64,000 nucleotides of DNA from Myripristis murdjan (taxonomy: Eukaryota; Chordata; Actinopteri; Holocentriformes; Holocentridae), in NCBI RefSeq assembly GCF_902150065.1, contig NC_043980.1:18911183-18975182 (forward strand), in the 5' to 3' direction. The first letter of the stretch is position 1. The number at the start of each line of letters is the position of its first letter. Under the pieces are notes generated by a model. It did not search any database, was not told the origin of the DNA, and worked only from the letters and a program-made list of their open reading frames with translations. Shown here piece by piece: positions 53,899-64,000 of this stretch. The translations under genes were made by a program, and so were the position numbers.

Positions 53899-56800
53899 CA
53901 ACACATGCAAATTGTATTATTGTGCTCCACTTGAGGCTTGTCACTATAACAGTATCATCACATCCTGTTGCAAACAGTAAAATCGTATGTTGTATCAGAT
54001 GATGCCACGTAAAAAAGAGATATTTTATCATTGTTTGAACTGTTTGTTGAATGAAAGCATGTGTCCTTTTTGTATTTCAGAGATCAATGCCGGTGACATT
54101 TTGCAGATGTTCGGGAAGATGTTTTTTGAGTTTTGCCAAGAATCGGGATATGACACCATCTTGAGGGTTTTAGGATCTAATGTCCGTGAATTCCTGCAGG
54201 TTGGCTCCCTCCTCTTTATCTGCAGGAGAACTACGTAGTAGTGGTCATTTTTAAAATTGCAATGTTTAATGAGCACTCTTCTGTGCCACTTTAACATAAA
54301 ATACTTCAGCAAGGTTATATTGGGTGTGTACCTTGAGTGAGAATGCTGTGTTTTTCCTCATCTTAAATGTGACTTTCAGAATTTGGATGCTCTTCATGAC
54401 CACCTGGGCACTATTTATCCTGGGATGAGAGCTCCTTCCTTCCGCTGCACCGATGCAGAGAAGGGGAACAATCTGATCCTTCACTACTACTCCGAGAGGG
54501 AAGGCCTTCAAGACATTGTGATCGGCATCATTAAAACGGTCGCCCAACAAATCCATGGGACAGAGATAGAGATGAAGGTCTGCTTTTCTGCTGCGTTGCT
54601 TTGGCACGTGCAGTGAGGCCTCAGTCACTTACTTATTTATGACTTGCATTACTCTGCAGTTGAGTTAGCTTGCTTTACAATTCCCTTTTAATTACTGCAC
54701 ACAATTCAGTGGAGCTTTTAAGTCACTCGCATGCTGTGATCAAAGGTGTGTCAGAACATCTGTGTGTCTGTCTGTCTGTCTCGGGAAATAATGGAGGAGA
54801 GCGTAACGTGAGAAAACAACATTGTACATCAGACACCTTCAGTTAGGTCCAAAATACCCAGATGGGAACATTGCTGCACGGTGAAAAAATCCATTTCAGC
54901 AGTGAGTTGAAATAAGATTTTTGGCTAATGTCTGTGACTAAGAGGATATTTTTAGCTCTGTGTTGTAGAGTCTGCAGCTTGGGGACGTCAGGAGTCTTTC
55001 AGGCACAGGCTTTGGCATAACATTACTATAACTTTGTCTGAGTGTGCCAGAATTTTAATTTACCATTGACTTGTGTTAGATCATTCATCCCCGTTCTTTT
55101 TGCTTGTACAGTTATGCTCATTTAGCTCAACCAGACTTATCACTTTTTACTAAACTAGTTTGACCAATCACAACAGCTGGATATAATCAGCTAGACATCA
55201 TTGGTGTTATTAATTATATGTTGATTTGAAGCCCACAAATCAGAGCCTGATATATATCTATCTATTAATGTCGCATGAGATTAACCTAACATGTTTACAT
55301 TCAAGGGGAAACCCAAGTCTCATCTTCATTTTCTAACCAAGCGTCACCCTGCTATCCAGCCTAATCACAATGTAGAGACAGGTTTGTATAATGTCCATCA
55401 GCAGGTCTTTGTGTAATGAAAGAAAAGAAAATGAGGCTCCAAATGTGACACCCAATTTCGGGAGCCTCTGTTTCCACAGCAACAGTGTGCAGAGCCAGCA
55501 GCTTGACATCAGTATACCCTATGCCCATAAGCCCATCAAACAATGTCAGTCTAACATATACAATTGTAACTCTGTAATATCACATGTACTAATTAAATAC
55601 ATTTGAGAATAATTACATTCCTAGATGTAACCAGTTGTTTTACATACCCATTTATGAAAAGCTTGTTAAAGTGTGGTATTGAGGGTTTCTCTCATTTGCC
55701 ACAAATTGCATCTAATTTACCCATTTTTTCATTTTGTTTTCAATAACTCTGTCCTGTGTAGGTAATCCAACCAAAAAGCGAGGAGTGTGACCACATCAAG
55801 TTCCTGATTGAGGAGAAGGACTCCGAGGAGGAGGCTTTCTACGAGGACCTGGATGGCTTTGAGGAGAATGGCACTCAGGAGACTCGGATCAGCCCTTACA
55901 CGTTTTGCAAGGCCTTTCCATTCCACCTCATGTTTGACAAGGATCTGGTGCTCACGCAGTGTGGAAATGCCATTTATCGTGTGCTGCCTCAGGTGTGGAT
56001 TTTGATCCAGTGCCAGTTTTTTTTTTTTTTTTCACATCACCAGACAAAACACTGCTAGCTCATGTCAGCACTTAATTACATTTATAACCACAATGCAGCA
56101 TTGTGTGTGTGTTTGGCTCACATTGTGCAGGTGATTTTACTATAAGGCGTCTCAGGATGCTGCAAAAAAGGGAGGTGTGTAAAAACCTTGAATCTAATCA
56201 CATGTAATTTAGCCGTGTGTGTTTGGGTTTTATTCCCCAGCTCCAGCCTGGCACCTGTAACCTGCCTTCGGTTTTTTCCTTGGTGCGTCCTCACATTGAC
56301 TTCAGTTATCATGGCATCCTGTCACACATCAACACCGTCTTTGTGCTGCGAAGCAAGGTAGATATATCTCTCTTTTTGTCGCTGAATTCTGTGGAATCAG
56401 TGGCTGATCACATCACTTCCTCCCTTATGCGTGCAAACTAAACCGCTCTGAGATGTCTAAGTCAAGTTTATTTATGTAGCACATTCCATATAACAAGTGT
56501 AGACTCAGTGAGTTTCAGGATAAAAAAAGAAACACATACATCACAAGATTAAGATAAAATAGAATATAAAAGATAAGAAGATACAAGATAAGATAAAAAC
56601 ATAAAATCACAAGGTATTACAATATAAATGGAATAAGATAAGAATATTATCATTAAAATGGAATAGCAGTAGTGCTGATTCTGAAATAAAAGTTTTATCT
56701 GTTAACCACATACTTTAAACCTAAATGAAAGCTTGAGTGATAAAAAAAAGATAAGCTTTTAAAAGAAGGCACAGTTGTCGCAGATCCTGTGGTAGGGAGT

Positions 56801-59800
56801 TCCAGATGCTGATGAGCTCCCTCATTTTTGTGAGGTGCTGCGTTGCACTTTGACAGGATATGGTTTTTATTAGCAAAGATTGCCTAGAATGGATTGGGTT
56901 ACACAAGCAGAAAGGTCTGGGTCAGAATATTTCAAGGATGAATCAGTGGAATTTGTATTTTCTTACTGGGAATTTAGCTGTCATTTTATGCTACAATTTA
57001 TGCATTTAGCTGGTACTTTCCAGAGTGACTTAGAATGAGTGTAACAGTAGAGCAAACTTAAATTCCCCGCTCCCACAATATTAAAAGCATGGAAAAATGT
57101 GGAGTGCAAGGGTCAGAAGACAACAAACATGTATTCTCAAATGGACAAAAAGCCATAGAAAGTTGAGCCCTTTTCTTTCATAGCATGTCAGCTTTTTTGC
57201 TCCAAAGAAGGACGATTATTGGAAGTGATAATGAGGATGTGTGACACGCAAAAGTTCTGAACAGCTTTCAAAACAAAGAGTGCGCTGAGGTGACGTCCAG
57301 ATTTGTAGTATATTTATTGAAGGACGTTTTATAAACTATTTATCCTCCAGGTGCTTATAAGTGTGATGTAATCCTGACAGGAGGGCCTGCTGAATGTGGA
57401 GACTGTAGAGAACGAGGATGAGCTGACAGGGGTGGAGATCAGCTGTCTGAGGTTGAAAGGACAGATGATTTACTTGCCAGAGGCTGAGAACATCCTTTTT
57501 CTCTGCTCACCCAGGTAGGTCGGCCCACGGCTGTGTCTCCCCAGACTGAAACAAAGGCTAGAGTTCATACACACATCAAAACAAACTATTCATGTAATCA
57601 CCGCAGTTGAATTATTTGTTCAAAGGTCAGTATTCATCTTATTTTGTCATTGTGAACATACTGACTGCAGTTGATCACAGAACGGAGATGACTGGCCTCA
57701 GTAACTGCCTAATGGGGAGAGGACAATTGATGCATTTAGTATATCATTGCTACAAAATTGCATAAAAACATGAATGCTTGTTTAAAATATTTTCATAGAG
57801 ATAAGATTAATCAGTTCAACTAGCTAGTGCAGATGTATTTTTTTTTTCTTTTAGCCTTTTCACAAACAAATAATGTGTAAACATAAGGTCGCTGAAAACA
57901 CACAAATAAAAATAACTAAACCTGCTTTCAGGTAATTGAAAACAGAAATTGCATTGGTTCTTCTCTTGCCGCCACCATTACCCTCTGTGGGCCTCCAATA
58001 GCCAATCAGACATGGTGAAGTGTTATGTGCATGCGAGGAAGGTTCAAGAGTCCTTAACCTTTGCATAGGACAAGATCAGTGTTTTCACAAAAGGTTGCTG
58101 TCTGACGGGGAATAACATGGCCTGAACCAGACGAGTGTGTCCAGTCGCCTGAGGAGGTGACTGTGACTCACTGAGACACAACACCACAGGATCTGAAGGC
58201 AGGAAACTTGATGTTCTGTTTAATTTATTTTTGTATCAAATAAACCACAAGCAAAAACCACAAACAAATCTCTAGTGCACTTCCAAAACTGTAGACTCAA
58301 ATCACGGTCACAGCAAGAAATCAGACATTCCCAGGTACTCCAGTTTCAGCTTACTTGCATTATCTAATGCAAATAAATCATATCACATATTTCTCATTTC
58401 TGTCTCTATCTTGTTTTTTTTTTCTCTCTCTCTCCCCTTCCCTTTTGTGGTTAGTGTTATGAACCTGGACGATCTCACACGGAGAGGGCTGTACCTGAGC
58501 GACATACCGCTGCATGATGCCACACGTGACCTGGTGCTGCTAGGCGAGCAGTTCCGCGAGGAGTACAAGCTGACCCAAGAGCTGGAGATCCTGACAGATC
58601 GTCTGCAGCACACACTGCGAGCCCTGGAGGATGAGAAGAAGAAGACAGACAGGTTTGACCATTTTTATAGGTTTTTTCAGTTGTTCATCAGTGTAGCCTA
58701 CAAGCCAAGTGTATGCTGGAGCTTCACAGCATAGTATAACAGTGATGCTGATATTATAATCACATATTAATGTTGACAATATTCCATCAGTAGAGTTTAA
58801 AACCAAATCCTGAAACCTGGCTTGATGTCTATCTGACTAATATATGGTAAACAACTTTAAAAGTGAACTTGTACACCATCCTACCTATGATGTAATTTGT
58901 GTAATTACTAGTATGTATGGTATGGCACAAATAGGGGACTTCTGAACAATCACCTCACTCTTCAGTCATCCAAATCTCACAAGATTTTCCCCTAAAGTAA
59001 ACTATCTCAAATAACTCATTTAGAAATGAAGTACAGTTATTATTATGTGCCATTATGCCCCTATGTAAACACAGCCAACCACATGAGCTTGCAATGATAA
59101 ATACTGCTATTTTTTCAGTTATGTTTTCCTTGGTTGTTGGAAATGTCAACGGCAAAGAGTGAGTAGTTAATCTGTTAGGGAGAGTAAAGAGAAATTCCTC
59201 AAGGATTCCCTTTTAAGGATGGATTTGAGACAAAAAATGGTGAAGACAGGAAATATCCGCTGGCAGGTCTCAGACACGTTTTTGTGTCCGGACTGCAGGA
59301 CAGTAGGACCACCTATGGTCAGAATCTGTTGTTATTTTTGCCTGAGCTACTTGTAAGTCTGTGTTGTGGTGAAGATACTAGTAATTTGGCACAGCAGCAG
59401 AAGACAGCTGGAAATGAACATGGAGGTGGAGCACACTCCTTATTAAGTGTGCTGTAGCAGTCCTATCTTCTCATAGGAAAAGACTTTAGCTCTGCTGTTG
59501 GATTTCATTATTATTCGTCCTGCCATTCCCTAGTCTGAGAGTGCCTCAGGAGAAGACTCGGCCTGAGAGCATTGATTAGAATTCAGGGCTCCTCTCTAAA
59601 TATTTAAGAGCACCGCTGCTCTGTGATTGCTTTTTGGAGGATTACAACAGTATGGTTTCTGATAACGAAATCACATGCATATGTATATGCCCCTTCATGT
59701 TTGTTGCTGTTTGGGAGGGGATCTGTGCACCTCACTGATATGTTGAGGAAAACTTCTCTGGTGTGTATTTTAAGAAACAGATCAGAGGGTTCAGTGGAAT

Positions 59801-62800
59801 CTGGAAGTCCTTTTATGTGAAAAGCAAAAGGTATTACAGATAAAATCTGTTGTCATATTTCTTTGGTAATTACATTTGCATACCCATATCTTGGTGGTGA
59901 AATCTATCTGTGTATATATCATTTGCCCTTCTCTGATTCTGATGCATCATTTAAGGCTTTTGGCTTTTGACAGGCATCCATGATCTAACCAGTTACCATA
60001 GAAACACCACCCTCCCCAGCTGAGAATAGCTTGCATAAAGAATTAACCAAAAGGTGGTGGGTGAGCAAGTCAAACACTTATCTGGAGCATGGACTTTGGG
60101 CAACCTCAGCCTATTACTGTGCTTGCTAAGTTCACCATCACTTCACTTTTCTTTCAAAAATACAGTTTTCTCTGCTTCCTCTTAGATTGCTCTATTCGGT
60201 TCTCCCCCCGTCTGTGGCCAACGAGCTGCGACACAAACGACCGGTCCCGGCAAAACGCTACGACAACGTAACCATCCTTTTTAGTGGCATCGTGGGATTC
60301 AACGCCTTCTGCAGCAAGCACGCCTCAGCCGAGGGAGCCATCAAGATAGTCAATCTGCTCAATGATGTTTACACACGATTTGACATCTTGACAGACTCTC
60401 GGAAGAACCCTTATGTGTACAAGGTTGGAATATGTTGTTATACATCTATGAAAATTACTTTATTTATTGGAATGTAAAGGAATGTATACAGTAAGACTAA
60501 TACTAATAAAAATGTGTGACTGACACTTTTATCTTGACATGACATACACTAGGGAATTTAAGTGTTGCTAATGCCTGTTCTCCACTCGTTCTGTAGCTCA
60601 AATCCACCAGTTGTAACACACTGCACCCACTCCGTTGAATCATATTATGCAATGTAAGCCCATACAAGTCAGTGAGAGAAGATTTACATCGGCTGACTTG
60701 AGTTTTTCTATGTAAGAAAAGTGGCACTAAGGTCCAAACAACATGTAGTTTTACAGAGGGACTACGCCATTTTATAGGCTTCATGTAGCAGATTTACACT
60801 CCAGCCTTTCAGACAAGAATGCACTTTAAGAAGTCAAACAGACCTCGCCTCTTCCAGAGGATGGGTTTCAGGCACTGGGTCACCAAAAGAAGTAATATTT
60901 ACTCTACAAGCTCAATGACTAGGTGGTCCCAAGTTTTTAGCGGGGCTCTAAGAGGCCCTGAATGTCTTAAAGCTGACGTAAGTGTATAAGTGTTTGTCTG
61001 TGGGTGTATAGTTTATTTCTGGTTGTGGGGTGAGTCAAAAAACTGCCATTGTTACACAATGGGATCATTGTGTAACAAAGTTTTGCCAAAAGCAAAACAA
61101 AGCAGTTTGGGTTTTGATGTCACATACTTGACTGTGTGGTGGAATGACAAAATGTTCTTCTTTACTCAGGTTGAAACGGTGGGTGACAAGTACATGACAG
61201 TGAGTGGCCTCCCGGAGCCGTGCACACACCACGCCCAGTCAATCTGCCACCTCGCTCTTGATATGATGGAGATTGCCGGACAGGTCAAAGTGGATGATGA
61301 GCCAGTACAGGTGTGACGCATTAAATGGTTCTTTGGCTTCAGAAAACATTCTTTTTCTGTATTTCTTGATAATGTTCTTATCAAAATACTGTACTTGTGG
61401 TTTTGGGTTTGACAACTTGTATACCATCAACTGTATGCTTACTACTGCTGGGTGATGTGGATGACATCAAATATCACAATATCTTTGACTAAATACCTCA
61501 ATATTGATACTGTGATGATACTGTTGGGATGATTATTCCGATAAGATAAAATAATATTATCATAAGATATTGACACAACACATTTTTTTTAGTAATGTGG
61601 ATATGATGACTAAGTAGGTAGAGGTAAATCATAAGCACAGATAAAAATAATGTAATGCAACATTTAAAACCAGGAAAAGATGACTTATGCCATATCATAT
61701 GATATTCTAAATTGCAGATGATATCTATTCTCATATCATGATGTTGACATAATATTGATATATCATCCAGCCCTAATGCTTATCAGCTCAAAGCTTGTTT
61801 TTGTCTTTTTATCTTAATATGAGAAGAAACATGACAGTATAGTAATTGTAACAACAACATCAAGTTGACCTCTTGGCATTTTTTAATGAGCGATTTCAGC
61901 AGGATAATTATTTTAAATATGTCTTTGTAACCGGACATACTTCCATGCTGACGTAACAAGCAGCCATAAGTTGGATGTAAAACAGCAGGCTTTTGTTTAA
62001 CTGACCGTTTGAGTTTGTTATTGTATCAATGACTGCTGAGACTTAACTTTGGAAATTCACGTCTGGTTAACAAAAGTCTGTTTATTGGGGATGTGGCATT
62101 GGCTGAAGAGGAGTCCAGTTTGGCAGCAGCAACAAACTCAAATCATCTTACCAGCCTGTGGCTAAAAATAGATTTCCATTACTTTGGCTGGGACACTCAG
62201 AGCTTGTTCATGCTCTGAAGACAACAAGCACTGAAGTGCCTCGCTTGTCACAGAAATGAAAATGTAACTATTAGTTTACAGAGTCTGCAAAAATGCTGCA
62301 GAGTATTTTTGGAATTGTTAAGTTATGGCAAACCTAAGCAGCTATTTTTGTCTGTGCACTGTTGTCTGGCAAAGTTATCCTTTTTTATCCACCCACCATC
62401 CTGTTCCCAACATTTTCAGTTTTTCAACAGTCATAAAGGAAACATTCAACTAGATCGCTGCTCTGCTAAAATGTCTCTTTTTTTATACTTGTTTTTATAT
62501 TGCACAACTCATTAACATGGTCTTACATGTAACCTCATCGATGGTAGGATGTGTCTTTTGCTGAAGGCATACAGTGTTGAAATGGATGAACCATAGATGC
62601 TGTGACTGTAAATCATTTATAGATTGGCAGGTTTTTCCACTTGTTTTCCCACTAATTAGTGGAACAGCACCCCCATGTTTCAGTGCTGTGGATTTCAGTT
62701 TTACGATAAAAATTTTGACATGGTTTGCCCGTATTGAACATTGAAGTATTGATGTATTTATTTGTTGAGCGTGCAACCAGCATGACAACCAGCATACAAT

Positions 62801-63566
62801 GTAATTAGAGTGGAGTGCAATTATAGTCCATTATTATTCTGCTATTATTAGGGGAATAACTTTTTTTTTTTGTTTTTTTTTTTTACCTTTTTTGTCAGAT
62901 TACTATTGGGATCCACACAGGAGAAGTGGTGACGGGGGTGATTGGCCAGAGGATGCCCAGATATTGCCTTTTTGGAAATACAGTCAACCTCACAAGTCGC
63001 ACAGAAACTACTGGCGAGAAGGGGAAAATAAATGTCTCAGAATATACCTACCGGTAAGAAGGAGCGTCTCCTCACGTCAGATGTATGGCACACTGTCATG
63101 TGTTTTCTTTGTAAAATTGTGTTATGATGTTACCACTGGCTGTTGAGCAGCAGGGTGGGTTTGAAACAGCCTGGTTAAATGGTTATCTAGAGTAGAAGTA
63201 ATGTGTTTATAAAATATTAGAGCCTGAGGAGGGGTTGGACTTCACTGGAAACATCAACAAGTACAGGAGCAGCCCTGCGCATACAAAAACATTTTCTTTG
63301 TTGATGCAGACAAAAATCTCACCGTATCAAAGAATCAAAATCATAAGCTACAAAATGCAAAAAAATTGCACATTCATTTGTGACGGGTGAAATTTGTGTA
63401 ATTGTTTTGCAGGTGTTTGCAGTCGGCTGAGAATGCCGACCCCCAGTTCCATTTGGAGTATCGAGGACCGGTAACCATGAAAGGAAAGAAGGAACCAATG
63501 AAGGTGTGGTTTCTGTCGAGGAAACCCACAGACACAGAGCTAAACACAGCGAAGGCCTCCCAATAA
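52025..63566 (+). CDS. gucy1b1: Soluble guanylate cyclase subunit beta-1
   Basis: Heme-binding subunit of the nitric oxide receptor. Thirteen coding exons: 52025-52027 (ATG only), 52367-52440, 53755-53855, 54081-54199, 54380-54577, 55762-55992, 56241-56357, 57381-57514, 58455-58652, 60186-60423, 61170-61310, 62899-63053 and 63413-63566; 620 aa (human 619). Order: H-NOX with proximal heme ligand His105 (NLDALHDHL) and the YxSxR heme-propionate motif at 135-139, PAS-like domain, coiled coil ([17 protein letters not shown]), cyclase domain. GTP-site residues Glu473, Cys541, Asn548 and Arg552 keep human numbering. ILFSGIVGF lacks the metal Asp that alpha1 supplies, as expected. The residue before LLYSVLPP is Arg, where I recall Thr in human. 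Introns contain an L2-like fragment and a MITE. Confidence 0.97.
53873..53896. repeat. AT microsatellite in gucy1b1 intron 3
   Basis: About twelve AT units shortly after the exon 3 donor. Confidence 0.9.
56464..56900 (-). mobile_element. L2-like LINE or derived SINE fragment in gucy1b1 intron 7
   Basis: Begins TCAAGTTTATTTATGTAGCA, typical of the reversed 3' end of a fish L2-like element, then an A-rich AAGATA/ATAAAA stretch and CAGATCCTGTGGTAGGGAGT with TTCCAGATGCTG. No intact frame remains. The assignment is from memory of the repeat class. Confidence 0.5.
61446..61774. mobile_element. MITE in gucy1b1 intron 11
   Basis: Ends GCTGGGTGATGT and ATATCATCCAGCCCT are inverted copies; the inside is rich in ATATCA/TGATAT units and includes TTTAAAACCAGGAAAAGATG, wording common to an abundant fish MITE. 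It is about 330 bases with no coding capacity. Confidence 0.65.
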
Positions 63567-63923
63567 GCTGAATGGTCTGCGAGGTAATACTAGAAGATAT
63601 ACCAGCAACATCAACAGACGTTATTAATGGGAGCTTCAGCGTGCTACTGCCTTCAGCAGATACCTGTGTACATGGTCATGCAGTGACGAGATGGATCAGG
63701 CCAAATGAGACAAACAGTGTTTATCTATTCACGGGCACATAGATATTTTTAATATGAAGAAACAAAGTTAATTACAAGTGAATTTAAACTGTAGTATCCC
63801 AGCGCTTTTCTTTCCTATTTTTCCTGACTGTGTTCATGTCAAGTCCACACACACCATTTTTTAATGTACACAATAATTTTATTCGAAAGTATATCAGTGA
63901 ATAATAGTTTCACAACTGATGTT

Positions 63924-63929
63924 AATAAA
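63924..63929 (+). terminator. gucy1b1 polyadenylation signal
   Basis: AATAAA about 360 bases after the stop codon, followed by a T-rich stretch and a GTGTCC element. Confidence 0.6.
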
Positions 63930-64000
63930 GACATTTTTTTCCAGGTGTCCTGACAGGTCATCGATGAGGCACATTCCTGTTTTGTTTTAACCATTTCTAT

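Overview
This window looks like a piece of a ray-finned (teleost) fish chromosome. It holds multi-exon genes with GT-AG introns, many dinucleotide and triplet microsatellites, Tc1-like transposons and MITEs, and protein sequences close to vertebrate orthologues. All gene models below were assembled by eye from splice sites, reading phase and remembered family sequences; no search was run.

Layout: positions 1-9.6 kb are intergenic, with microsatellites, a LINE-like tail, an unexplained CpG-rich block at 8.0-9.05 kb and a tiny fossil of an adenine nucleotide translocase last exon at 9.10 kb. slc25a4 (mitochondrial ADP/ATP carrier, 298 aa, + strand) occupies 9.65-12.05 kb. cfap97 (cilia protein, 510 aa, - strand) occupies 13.2-19.9 kb, and a decayed copy of one of its exons lies beyond its 3' end at 12.7 kb. 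ufsp2 (UFM1 protease, 475 aa, - strand) occupies 21.6-27.1 kb, with a 1.24-kb broken Tc1-like transposon in intron 2. map9 (spindle and cilium microtubule-associated protein, 600 aa, - strand) occupies 28.2-34.2 kb. The 34.5-40.8 kb spacer holds a pentanucleotide array interrupted by a MITE and an unidentified exon-like cluster on the - strand at 37.85-38.62 kb. gucy1a1 (41.1-49.8 kb, 683 aa) and gucy1b1 (52.0-63.95 kb, 620 aa) follow head to tail on the + strand.

The two guanylate cyclase genes encode the alpha1 and beta1 subunits of the nitric oxide receptor, an obligate heterodimer. The heme-ligand His105 of beta1 and the two metal-binding Asp residues of alpha1 are intact. Both upstream regions carry a pair of inverted CCAAT boxes. 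The gene order combines two groups that lie apart on human chromosome 4 (SLC25A4-CFAP97-UFSP2 at 4q35; MAP9-GUCY1A1-GUCY1B1 at 4q32), with SNX25, LRP2BP and ANKRD37 not seen between cfap97 and ufsp2.

I see no CRISPR array, operon, rRNA or tRNA gene and no recognisable retrovirus-like element. The less expected signals are the two exon fossils beside slc25a4 and cfap97, the tandem perfect palindromes in a cfap97 intron, the unidentified spliced-looking fragment at 38 kb, and the matching promoter pattern of the two cyclase genes.
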